From Beroe forskalii (Eukaryota > Ctenophora > Nuda > Beroida > Beroidae): 64,000 bases of DNA. Shown here one piece after another: positions 44,927-58,200 of this stretch. Location: positions 248,001 to 312,000 of the forward strand of contig WFMF01000188.1 in the NCBI GenBank assembly GCA_011033025.1. Direction: 5' to 3'. Under the pieces are notes generated by a model. The model worked only from the letters and a program-made list of their open reading frames with translations. It was not told the DNA's origin and did not search any database. Each line of letters starts with the position of its first letter. The first letter of the stretch is position 1. The position numbers and the translations under genes were made by a program.

Positions 44927-46451
44927 AACTTGGAATTAACTCTAGAAATATCGTGTGTAGTGCTGTTAGTTATATAGGGCGTTTAATATTGGATCAAAAT
45001 AATTTTGACGATTTCTCAATTTCAAACATTTTGAAGGTTTCAATTTCAATGCTGAACCTTGCATTGTCTTTTCAGCTATTATCTTTGCGGCTACGATATC
45101 GAAAGACAATCTATTGACACCATCTATAAATCTTGACTTTTTCTGATTATGCTACCTTCTAAAAAGTGGAGACGCATCGGATTTTAATCGGTTTTTTAAA
45201 CGCCAGTTTTATGCACTTCCCATTGTCCGATTTTCAAGAAACTTGATAATATCGTGAGACGTGCACTGCGATGACCTTAAGTGAAATGCCAAAAAGCTCA
45301 TTTCATCCCAATTTTATGGGCAGTTCAATTTTCGTAACTTCGTCCAAATATTGAGACCTATATTCGATGATCGATCGAAATCATTGATCTGTCAGTATTA
45401 AATACCAAAGCTAATGGAGTTCTTAAATAGCATCGCTACTTGACATATTGGATTGATTTGATTGAAAACCCCAGAGGAGCACCACTGAGGGCTTTGAAAC
45501 TTTATCTATTTTTGGAACAACTGCATATCTTGATGATGCAACTAAGATTAGCAAATTTTTGTGCGAAAAGACGGCAAAGAATATTTCAGTCGTTATAGGG
45601 TTTATTGCAAATCATTATTATTTCTTTATTTGCATATTATCATTCGCTGATGTTACTTCACCATAATTATTATTGTACATAGCATTATTATGAGTGACTT
45701 GGTGGTACTAATGGAAAGTACTGTACTTCACATGATTTTTTGATTTCAGAGTTTGTTTTTAAATAAAAATGTTTTAATCATTTCAACGCAAAAATTGTGT
45801 TTTCATGTTTTTTAATCTAAACAGCCACCTTTTTCTTTAGAATCAGATATTGACTGTACAGTGAAAAAAGATAACCTTCTCTTGGCTTTAGACCGGTTTC
45901 TAATTCTCATTTCATGGTAGCAATTTGACAACTACGATAACAAATAATTATAACATTTTATTTTTGAGCAAAATATCATAATTTTTATCATAAATCATTA
46001 TTGATCTGTATCAAAAACTAATCATTAATTAAAATCGATTTTTAAAAACTTTGTCCTACAAACTACAACAAACTTCTGAATGTACAAAACATATTCAAAA
46101 ACATTAACGGATAAGAACATGATAATGGCATGTATTATATGTCGATTGACAAAAGGTGAATAAAAAAGGAAATAAAAGAATAAAGCGATCAGTATCCCAC
46201 AATTCACCACTTTTAACAACAAAAAATGTAAAAATGGCAGCCAATTCTTCATTATTCCGACGCAACCTGTTTCCATAGTTTCAAGGTCGCGCACCGTGCA
46301 TGCACAATGTACATGGTTACAGTGTAAAATAACAGGTTTATCACGTACAAATGGTGCTCGTTTGGAAATTGATCACAATCACATATTCTTAAATGTGGCG
46401 AAACCTCAACTTACAACTATATGGTTGCGTATAAAGTACAACGACATCATA
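44927..46451. other. Intergenic region, convergent gene ends
   Basis: It lies between the receptor stop (44,926) and the adaptor stop (46,452), which face each other. AT-rich. AATAAA-type words occur (for example AAATAAAAATG near 45,762), but no clear poly-A signal can be assigned. No exon is recognised. Confidence 0.5.
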
Positions 46452-49285
46452 CTACAAATAGGGCACATTAACAGGGTTACGTAGGGTGACGCTCCTCCCC
46501 TTTAAGTTCATCGGAATGGTGGAGTGGTGGTGGACCAGGGCTGCCAGACCCTCGTGAGAGATCTCCCCGACTTTGGGAACTCCGATAGCCAGCCGTCCAC
46601 TCGGCCGTAGACCCAGCCTGGTTTATATAACATGGGTTGAGAGGGAGGGAAGTAGAATGGAGAACCCAGCACTGGACATAAGATCAGCCATCATGGTATT
46701 ATCACCAGTTTCTCATGCGTGCAAGATCAAACGCAAGACAATAATTTAACTGCAGTCTTCTGAGGGAATGTTGGGCAAGCAGCAGCAATCAGATCAGAAC
46801 GAAGCATTCTTTACATTGACAGAAGAAGGAATCAGCATCCAGCACCTTTACATGCGGTAGAAATAAACACTTTTTGTAGAACAAACAAGCAACATTGAAA
46901 TCAAAGAGAGTCTGTGTAAACTTGTATAAGGTCAGCAAGAACAAAATTATAAGAACTTAGAAGGAACATAGATAATCAATTTCATGGTATTTAAAACAGA
47001 TGCCTACATTAACTGTGCAGCAAAACATGAAGTAATAAAAATCATGAGAGTGTCTCAAAACCTTTCCTATTATTATGTGTACAGCGCTAAAAATTCAAAT
47101 TTATCATTAGTGAATCATCAGCTTCTTAGAATTAGAAAAGATATGATTAGCAAATGGACTAAAAAATTATTGATAGGAATAAGATCATCTATGGCAAAAA
47201 CTTTCTTCTTTCCTTGTACAATTTCAGTTTCTCACGCATTACGTCTCACGCGCTACATCTCACGCAACATTTTTCTTATAATCACGTGACGCACCACTGC
47301 TACCACGGGGGATAGGCATCCTCTGGCTTAAAGACAATAGGGTTCTGGAGGACCACATTCCGTCCCATAAGGAGCATGGGGTTCTCACTGCTACCAGGGG
47401 GTACCAGAATCGTGCACCACCTCGTTTTGCCTTCCCTATGGCTACACCTCCGTTAGGGCGTGCTCCAATCCTATAATATGAAGAGGGGGATATCAAGGGT
47501 ATTAGGTCGTGCTCCAATCCTATTATATATGGAGTAGTGGGGTCAACTTCAAGGGCATTAGGTCGTGCTCCAATCCTATAAGTTGGAGTAGGGGGATATC
47601 AAGGGCGTTAGGTCGTGCTCCAATCCTATAATATGGAGTAGGGGGATGAAGAGAGGTCCATTGTCGGTGGAAATGAGAAGAAATCATCATCAGGCTCACG
47701 CACCAGTGATTTAGCCAAGCTGTTCGACTTCAACATTCGAGTCATTGTGAAGAAAGAAAGCGTTCGAGATTGGAAGAGATAAATGATTGAACGGCAAGGT
47801 CGAACATGAAGAGAAGGATAGAATCAGTATTTTACACTCCACACTACAACGATTGTCAGTGATTAAGGGATTGGTAGGTGTTTGTTTATTTGGTATCGAC
47901 AAAAAATTATCAAATTGAAGGATTCAATTACAAATTATACTGATCGGAAACTGCAGTCGATCAGGGTTCATGATCATAGTTCGCAGACCATAATGACTGT
48001 ATGGTTTAGTATCCAGGTTATTGATCAAGTGCTGTCACAATTGACACAGCAATTACTTTGATTGTTATTAGTTCGGTTGTAATCAATTTGATTGTAATCA
48101 GTTTGATTGTAATCAGTTTGATTGTAATTAGATTGATTGTAATCAGTTTAATAGTAATCAGTTGTATTCAATCAATTATCCTGAATCTATATCATGTATC
48201 TGGCCTACATACGGGTACCAATATTCGACAAGAATTTACAGGTACATGAATTATGTGTCCTCCCATAGGTATGAACGCCCTTTTAGTTTTAAGTATGAAT
48301 TATGATAATAGAAGGTAGTACAATGCTCCGTAAGGGCCTAGATCCACTCCAAGGGTTTTTGATGAACTCCGATCAAAAATTGTCGTTTCTATTTACTTCA
48401 TAATTTTGAATTTCTTCGATTAAGAGCATCAAATCATACCATTACCCAGATTTAAATCAGAACGGATCAAAAGCAATATGCAAATTAATTCAACAAAAAG
48501 CACACGCAAGCACACACGAAAACATAAACTGAAACATAAACACGCACACAACACAAATAGGAACCGAACACACCCTCAAGACACACGTGCAAGTTGATTT
48601 TCAGTTTGCGTACTAATCGGTCATTGGTCAATGCCAAAACAATTTCTGGATCATCTTAATAAAAGTAACGCGTGCTGTCATGACATAGTCACCATGACTA
48701 CTCAATGGGACTGGCAAGTATGGGAGCCCCAACAAAACCGCAAATTTTGAACCTCTCATGCCTTCAAATTTTGAGTAATCCCAAAGAGTGGGCCCCATCA
48801 TGTTGCGCTAGGGCTCTAGCAATATAAGCATCTCAACATAGTAAGATTTTTTAGCCCGTTTATCAAAAACGCAAACAGGGGCTCCCATATCAACTTGCCA
48901 ACCCCGTTTCAAACGAACAAACCATGTACCTGGTGTGTTCGAAGCTGGTTCCGTTGACTTTGAGTGAGATCACGTGGGGGTATTCCGGGTTGGAGGCGGA
49001 GTCACGCACCAGGAAACAGCAACTCCGTGGCTGAGGGAAGGAGTGTAAATATGTAAAATATAAAGAAATGCCCCTCACTTCACCTCGAAAACTGATGAGC
49101 CACCTGAGCGTGAAATGGGAGTGGATTTATCTATTTTAGAACGTTAATGAGGGTTTTGACTGAAAGGTGATGGAATTCTATGAATTTTCTATCTCTGATT
49201 TACGTATAAAACTCACGTCTTGTCTGAGAAGCTGCTCGGCGTCCTGTCGTTTCGTTAAATTGGGAATGTAACCTGGAATCGGCGC
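46452..49285 (-). CDS. Adaptor gene: C-terminal SH2 domain
   Basis: Three exons (49,217-49,285, 48,930-49,030, 46,452-46,617) give a full SH2 domain at the very C terminus. NLTKRQDAEQLLRQ is helix A; CFLVRDSASNPEYPHVISLK carries the FLVR motif whose Arg binds phosphotyrosine; SFEHTRLGLRPSGRLAIG follows; and HEGLAALVHHHS is helix B, with closing VTLRNPV before the stop. The usual Trp at the domain start is absent or replaced. The split Arg codon across the 2.3 kb intron (phase 2) joins perfectly, which supports the distant last exon. The intron holds repeats at 47,450-47,650 and 48,056-48,165. Confidence 0.85.
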
Positions 49286-52200
49286 CTGGAGGATTAATTA
49301 TTTATCAGTTGCTGGGAACGCTGAATTTAGCCGTAGTGAACGCACGTTCCAATCATTTTTAGTGTCCGACATTCCGTATGTTCACTACAACTAAGGATAC
49401 AATATTCATTTGAGTTAATTTTCATCAGTTGCTGGAAAGAGAGATAACATAAGCCAAATTTGAAGACTTGACCATTCCTTATTTTGCGCCGACTAAAACA
49501 TTAAACAACTCAACCCCACCCCTACCTCTCCGTCGTTGTAGATATCATCTGGTCCCTCCTCATCAGGTTCCAACTGGTACAGAGTGTCATCCTCTGGCAC
49601 TACCTTACGAAACAAATTTACATTGGAAAATAATATTATTCTAGGGTTCGAGAACTTGGGGAATACGAAAATTAGGGATACTTTTCTGGACAATAACACA
49701 TATTAACCAATGACGATGAGATTTTGTGGGGAACGAAAATATGGGGATTTTTCGAAAAATCCCCCAATTTCATAATTTGTCTCGTACGGTACCTCTGACG
49801 GAGGACGTGGACTCCCGAACATGTTGGGTCGGTATCCTGGGGCAGCGAGCGGGGGTCGGGATGGGACGGAGGTTGGAGGAGGCAGGGGGGATAGCTCAAC
49901 ATCTTGGTAACCTGATAATAAGATAGTAAGAGGTTTTTATAAAGGTTAAGGAAGGGGATAGCTCAACATCTTGGTAACCTGGGAACGATGATATAAGATC
50001 ATTGATCAAGGATGAGGTTCCAAAAGTGTTACTTAATAAATCCACATCAATTCGTCATAATTTAGAAAAACGCCCGGTCTACAAACTCAATAAACTCACA
50101 GCCTCTGACAGAAGGCTGCTCCTTGTTGGCAGCAGGTGGTGGCAGGGAGTTCGGGAGGGGAGGTGGAAGGGCGGAGATAGGGGGCGGAATCCCTGCAAAC
50201 ATGGGGGTATGAAAATGGTTAAACCAGCCCCACATGATATAGTGTCATGCTGTAATGACTTTATAGCTCATCGATCAAGATCAGTAGAAATGGAATTTTG
50301 CGGTTTTTCAATTAGAGCTTTAAACTATAAGCGGGCACAAAATAGGTACTTAGTTAAGCACAAATATCTGTCGTTAATAGGGTAAAAACTCAGGGATATT
50401 TTGTCAGAAATTACCGAAGTCCTACCTGATAGGGGTGGTGACTTAGCAGTCAGTGAAGGAGGGTAGCTACCAATTGGCGGTCCCTTGGGGGGTGGCTTAG
50501 TTGGCAGACTGGGTGGCAGATCCACTGGTACAGGTGGCTTGCTGAACGGCGCTGCTTTGGACGGCGCACTAGGTGGCTTGGCAGCTGGCAGACTTGGTGG
50601 TTGATTTGTTGGTAGAGTTGGGGGGACTCTGCCGGGCTTAGTAACGGCTGGAGGGCTAGTGATTCCAGGTTTAGTTGGTTTTTGGGGAACTCTTGAATCA
50701 CCTGAGATACGCACAAAATTACCTGCAATATACTGACTAAGACGACAAGAACTGATTTAACTGTCCACAGATTGCCTTAAAATTCCTGCTAGTTGAGCTT
50801 CTTTTCGGCAATAAATGCAATACTAATTGTATCATTGAAATTGGTTCCACACGGATGAACAATATCATATTCTACCTGGATCCTTGGTAAAGCCCGTCAG
50901 TAGTGGTAAATAATAAGATTCTTTTGAATCTCATCCCAACCCACTCAAACCTGTTGGGTAAGTGGTTCAATGAAATAAAACAAAGTATTTGCTTTTATCA
51001 AATTGACTAAAAACGCATCAAATTGACTTAAAATGAAACCCACACGGATGAACACGATTGTATTCTACCTGGTTCCTTGGTGAATTAAAATCATGCTCAT
51101 AACATGCTTATAGATTTATGCAAGTTCATACTGGAATGAATAAAAAAGGTTCAATGAAATAAAACAAAGTGCATATTGTATGATTATATGTCAGAAGATT
51201 AGAAGATTACACTGGTCAGTTTTGGACGAATGCTTCCCAGCATTTTCTAATCAGTCAAACTAAGAATTTTGAAGTCTTCTTATTTCTGGACTTATCCCCC
51301 CTGCTTCAAGGTGAAAAAAAGAAAATATCTGACCTGACTCTGTCTTATTCTCGCTTTTCTCTGCTAGCTCTCTTTGCAGGCTATTGAAACCAGCAGGTTT
51401 AACCGGAACTACCGGCTTCCGATCCCCGAACCTACTGCTCGTCACATTGGAAGCACTCCGCTGTACTCCACTCGGCTTCTCCTCGAATTTGGCTGGCACC
51501 GGTTCAAAGGTTTGCCTTGCTGGTACTGGTTCAAAGGTTTGCCTCGCTGGCACCGGATCAAAGGTTTGCCTCGTTGCTACTGGTTCAAAGGTTTGCCTCG
51601 CTGGCTTGGGTGATATGATGGGAGGTGCCTTGGCAGAGTCAGGGAAGGTAGGTGGGTCTAAGGGTCGACGAGGATATTCAACGGGCTCCGGGACTATGGG
51701 GGGTCGGCTGGGGACACTTTCTGAAGGAGGAGGTTAGGTTTAGTCTGAAGTGTTCTGGAATATCACGTTTTAGGAGGAAAATTGCTATTTATAACAGTCA
51801 TTCAGCGATATTCTGACCACACTTAAATCATGAAGAGTGATAAAATCCAAAGAGGATTGATTATTGATAACATATCAAGAGTAAACAGCCGAAAGTAAAC
51901 AGCCAAGAGTAAACAGCAGCTACGGGCAACACGGGAAATGTTGATACAGTACCTCGGAGGTCCATGGCCATAGCGAGTCTTCTGGCAAGGTCAGTTGTAT
52001 CAACCGGAGCGTCTACAGGACGTTAAAAGTAAATCATGTGCCAGCAGCAAATAGAAAGTAAATTAAGTGCCAGCAGCAAATAGAAAGTAAATTAATATAA
52101 AGCAGAATAAGTGAGCAAATAAAAAGCACAGCCGTCAAATTATTGCTATGTTGATTTTAGTTAACTATGTTGTTCTATAGCTATATAATTCCCAGCTAAA

Positions 52201-55200
52201 ACATGATAAGGAGCAGCAAAGCAATGAGGATCATATGTGAATATGAAAAGTTACAGTGACAAAACCAATTATAAAAAGGTGGTGACCAACATCGTTAATT
52301 GTAACAAATGAAAGATGTTCGTCACAACTTACTCGTCCTATTTCTGATAAAGATAATAATGAAGTCCCTATTCTGCACACCAAACAAAAAGACATTTCTT
52401 ATCGCTGGAAGCAAATTTAAGCTAATTGGAAGCACTAATTGGAAGCACTCGTGTGAAGTTAACAGTTTCAGATAAAACTCCATACCTTCCACAAGATTAA
52501 GGTATTGTTAACAGCTTCAGATAAAACTACATACCTTCCACAAGATTAAGGTACAGCTCGTCATCCTCCGGTTGTTCCAGGGAGAACTCATTCTCCTCCT
52601 CCTCTTCCTCTTCCTCCTCCTGTTCCACAACGTTCATATAAACCTGATCCTGGTCCTCCGCCATCCACCCGTCCGGTTCTATGTCCTGAGGGGTTGTTTC
52701 TTTGTTTCAACCGGTTATCAATATCCTGAGGAGTTATTCCAACCGTTTATCAATATCCTGAGGGTCTATTAAGCCAGTTCTAAATATCCTGAGGGTTTTT
52801 TTAACCGGTTATTAATATCCAAAGGGTTATCGCTTTCGGTTATTAGGGTTATTTAACCGGTTATTTATATTCTGGGGGTAATTTTTAACTGTAGGCTGCA
52901 GTGATCAGTAGCAGGCGAAATGCAAATCCTGTGCACCGATTGCTATAAAATCTCAATCAGCTACTGCGGGATTGATCTTAGGAACCAATATAGACTCGAA
53001 TTGAAGCATGCCAGGAAGCTAGCTTGCTTATAACTGTACTTACCGGTTAAAAAAGTGACTGGGAATGTACTTACCGGTTGAAATAGTGACTGGGAATGTA
53101 CTTACCGGTTGAAAAAGTGACTGGAAATATACTTACCGGTTGAAAAGGTTACTTACTGGTAAAGGATCGACGCCTTGGTGGTTTTCGTACATTGCCTCGG
53201 GATCGAATTCTGCGAAACAAAGTTAATTTAAAGAGATTTTAACGGAGATCAATTAGTCAATTTTGGGAGCGAAAATATGCGGGTTTTTCGCGAAATACCC
53301 AAATTTCGTTGCACTCATTTATCATATATTTCTCGTAAGTTATAGCTATAAGCCTAACCTCCCTGTTGAGGAGAGAATATGGGGTCAGGGAGACGGGGTT
53401 GTCCGAAGCCTGGAACTGGTCGTGAGGGAGGGGGACCACTCTCCCGATTTGGAAACATGTCCACATCTGAGGGAGGCAGTGTAAGGTGGTAGCGAGTTGT
53501 GTAAGGTGGTACTGAGTTGTGTAGGATGGTACTGAGTGGTGGAAGGTGGTTCTGAGTGGTGTAAGCTGTTACTGAGTGGTGTAAGCTGTTACTGAGTTGT
53601 GTAAGGTGGTACTGAGTGATGTAAGGTGGTGTCCAGTGATTTCGATGATACTGAGGTGTGAGGTGGAATTACAACCCAGTTGTTTTAGGTGGAGTAATTG
53701 ACCCAAAAGTGATATGAAATTACAAAATTGGGCATAATTTTTGAACATGATTTCTTACATGAGAACCATAGTGCCAAATCCACCACCACCATTGCACATG
53801 CACTTAATTCTCTTTTCAATTAATCACCATGCCATGGAAAATGAATCGGTTCATGCGATTATGCATTAAACTGTTCACGATGAATCATACATGGATTGCA
53901 CATGGACTAAATCGTTATTTAAATCATCCACTAAAAAATTGTAGGTTTTGGCATCATATTCATCCTCCATAATAGTATAGAACCTACGCATACCATGTAC
54001 ATGAATTGAATGAAAATATAACCTCAATATCTCCTAAAATATGCAGCTCAAATCATATCTTTGGATTTTGTCACCAGTTAGAAATATACTTTTTGAAAAA
54101 ATAATGAAATCAGATTTTTTGAGGAAACCATTCTTCATTAATTACCACAACACGATGCAACACGTTTTACAACACTGGAATAGGAAGTTGAACTTTATTC
54201 TTATAACACAAGTCTACCCACAACACCACATAAACTTACTTCTGACCACTATTTGAGACTCGTAGTGGTTTACCGCAATTATAGTAGTAGGGGATCCTGC
54301 TAAAAATCGTAAGATTTCAATTCAATTTTCATGCTGACCGACTGTTATACCGATTGTAATACTATCTATACTTACTTTCAAAAGCCATTTGAATGCCTAT
54401 GGATAAATCTAACTAATAGATTGATAAATCACTAGTTCTGCAATTGGAACTTTTGAAGGACAGGATAGTAAAACAGAAAGTAAGGCATGCACAAGCAATC
54501 AAGCAGCCCATCCTAAATTCCTTTGCAATCTTCCTTATCACTTAGTTATTTAGGTAGTAAGTGAATTTTGATGGGATGCGACAGCCGAAATTTCCGGTTG
54601 ATGCGACACAGGATGCGACAGGAAATGCGACACATGGGATGCGACACTGATCCCCACCTAGCTCCGGGTCAGGGGACCGCCAGGCTGGCGGCACTCCGTC
54701 GTCACTAAGCGGTGACAACACCTCCTCCTTCTCCTTATCATCCGGGATTAGGAGACCCTCGAGGAACGGACTGTTTAGTTAAACTTCTCATGTTGGTTTT
54801 CCGGTCACCAACGAAAAATAGGCGACTTCAATGAATCAATTCACCATTTTAAACCATGATATTATCGGGCATCGGCAGTCCGAGCCATCTATAACGTTGG
54901 TGAAGGACGGTAATACGATGGAAGTTCGAAACGTCGGAAGTTCGAACGATTTTAATTCCGTGAGAGAGTTTAGCTTAAAAGTCCGCTCACCTCGAGGGAG
55001 AAGCTCCGGGAGGAGGGGTGGGACTTGGGGCTCATCAGCAGGGAGGTCCGGGGCGGGGGTCGGGGCGTGCTCCCCGTGTGGGGGGACTTGGGGGACCGCA
55101 CAGGGGACTGCAGCTGGTTTTCAGTATAGCTGATCCTGTGGGACTGTAGCTGGTGTTCAGTGGTGTCAGTGATCCTGTGTCTAGGGGACTGTAGCTGGTG

Positions 55201-58200
55201 TTCAGTGGATGTGTCAGATCTGTGTCTAGGGGACTGCAGCTGGTTTTCAGTGGAGGTGTTAGATCTGTGTCTAGGGGACTGAATTGCGTGTGCTTCATCG
55301 TTTCTTGGAGGCCTTGGAGGAGACTGAACACGGTTTTCAACGTAATGAGATTCGTACTTCTGATTTCTTGGGGATGCCACAGGAGACTGAATCTTCGTCA
55401 TTTCGTTATTTTTCCGATTTTTGCGGTTAATAATGGGGGACCGTATCTGGTACAAAATGCCTCCACATCGGTTTTTGCGTGAGGTTATGGGAGATCTGAT
55501 CTCGTACGATGGCCCATTCTTCCGTTTCTGAGCTGGAGAGTCACGAGCAACTCTGTTATCAATGATCAGGGGGGATTTGGGCTCCTTCTTGCTCCGTCTC
55601 GCCGGAATAGGAGGCGGTGGCGATTTCAGTGGCTGATTATTTCTCAGACCTTTCTCCTGGTGATTCACCACAAACTCCATTTGAATATAGTCACCCGGTA
55701 AGTACTGATCACGAGGGTAACAACTAACGGTCAGGTCGTTATCTAACGGATTCGATTGAAATGACGACATTTTACCTGGCTTGCTCCGGATATTACTAGC
55801 ATTACTGTTTGTACGGTGAACCTCTGGGAATATGGTATAGTTCGTTAGCACGGTACCAAATATAAACCATTCCCATCTTAGGTACAGAAAGTTTTAATCT
55901 AATATTCCTAAGAGTTAAGTATCCTAAAAAGCATACTTTTTACCCACTTTATAGCCCCTGATTAATGAAAAACTTCACTACTTTCTTGTTTGTTTCCCAA
56001 TGGTTTGATACACCTTGGGAAAACAATCTTTTCTCTGGAAAAACTTTATTCTCCCCTAATTTTTGCTCGAATGAGAAGCAGATAGCACTATCTGTGTCAT
56101 ATTTCTACCGGAAACATCTAAAGAGCACTTACCCTCTGGTGCAATGTAATCCACTTCAGAAACAGCCTCCCTACTGTCAGCTTCCCAGTCGTACTGAAAC
56201 AAGGCACTGGTAAAGCGTGTCCAGTACTTCGACCATTTGAATAAGGGTACATCAGCCAATTTTAGAGTTTTGTTCGTCAGGAAATCTACAGGCTTAATAA
56301 GGCGGTATATGGAACGAGTCTTATAAAAACAATGAGTGAACAATCAGTAAACATTCAGTAAAAAATCAGTAAATGATCAGTAAACAATCAGTAAACAATC
56401 AGTAAGCAATGAGCAAACAATCAGTAATCAGTAAGCAATGAGCAAACAATGAGACTACGTACTGAAACGGGCTGCACTTGTTCCAGAAGGTGACGATGTG
56501 TACTTCCTCCTGATACAGACATTGGGCCGCCAAACGAAGCGGTCCCACTCGTGTTTGCAGACGAGGGGGAGTCGTCATACACCACAGAACGCTGGACTGA
56601 GGAAGAGAGGGGGTTATGGGGGGCCGGGGGAGTCGACAATCGTCATGCGACACAGAACGCTGGACTGAGGGGTGAGGGGGCTTAGAGACGAGGGTGAGGA
56701 GGGGATTAGGGGTTATGGGGGGAGGAGGGGGTTATGGGTGGGAGGGGGTTATGGGGGATGGGGGCGTCGTTAAAGGGGATTCAAATCGGGCAGCTTGCAA
56801 GCGTAAACGGATGTTTAAAGGAATTGTAAATGATACCTTCAGGAAGAAATTGAGGGGGGAATGAATTACAATCTTACTTACAATCAGCAGGTGACTCTGA
56901 TATCGACATGTCCTCGACACCGCTATCTATTTCCGATGTAGTGTTATTGCCTCGTCTCACCTTCCTGGATTTCTTCTTATTTTCTTTCTTTAACCTGGCA
57001 TCTTCTTTGTGGAGCTTCGCAAGAATCTTCCTGGGGAAGTTGAATTTGTATAAATTCTTTGTTGTTTATCAATATCAGGATATCTATTATTCTGTATCAA
57101 ACTGTAAGCTTCGCACCGACAAAATGCCGCCATTCAACAACCATGCTGTGCGCGGCACGCGCGCGCGTCATTTTATGCCTACTGTTACCTTTTCTTTACT
57201 GTTCCAAAAGTCAAAATTTCAATCAGGATAATTTTACTTCCTAGGCCACTTTCATGTTTTTTCTAATCATATAGTTACTTGGAAACGCTAGCTTTCTGCG
57301 CAAAAATGAATGATAGTAGATTACATCATGACATACCAATTGAATTGCAATTATTGGTTACTAGCGTTTGCCCGCGAAGATTCGCGGAAACAATCAACCT
57401 GATACCTTTGGTTTATCTTGTATCCAGCAGCCAACAGCTACTTGCTTCATGACCTCATCTTGGAATTTGATAAGTAATTAGATCACCATTACCGCTTACC
57501 GAGGATTACAGATATTCGCGGAAATGCACTGCACAACATACTTTAGTACTTTGTAATTTGAGATCACCTATATAGTATTGCCTTTCCATAGCATATATTA
57601 GCATTAGTAAACGCATGATATTTATTATGCAAATAACTAATCAACGGATGGTCCAATTCAAATTTTCCTTAAATAGTAATAAGCCCCTTAATTGAGAGAA
57701 GATTTTCCCGAAAAAACGATCAAAAATATCAAATGCACTTCTTAAATAGTCATTTTACACAGACAGACAGACAGATGCACGAACACTCTGAAATTATTAA
57801 TATAGATACGGCGTACATTCAAATTTCACTTTTAACATTTTCAAGTCGGATTTTCTTATTCCAATTCCTACTTTTCATTCGATTAAACATATCACTAATT
57901 ATCAACCACTTCATCATTTTGGCTCTTTTCTGCATCTTTCGGAACACCATTGAATCAAAAAAATCTACCTAGATCTTAAAACTGAAGTTTCCATCAGCGT
58001 TTCTCTAACAATTTGGGGACACATTCATACTTTGGAACTCTTTCTCTTTGATTTTCAAAACTCAATTGCCCCGAAACTAGTTTTGGCTTTCGCTTATACT
58101 GGCAATTAGAATTATCAACTGGCAATTAGAATTATCAACTTACTCGAAGTCATTCTGCGGTATGAGTCCGAATTTCGCACTGTCCTCTTTTTTGTAACTC

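Noticed and set aside
48058-48249. Plus-strand frame with repeated VISLIVI
   Set aside because: Translation of the GATTGTAATCAG minisatellite.
51384-51737. Plus-strand frame with repeated GTGSKVCLA
   Set aside because: It is antisense to the ARQTFEPVP-repeat exon of the adaptor gene, which has matching splice sites and phases.
54831-55482. Plus-strand frames over the Ser-Pro repeat exon
   Set aside because: The 293-codon minus-strand frame with intact splice sites explains this sequence.
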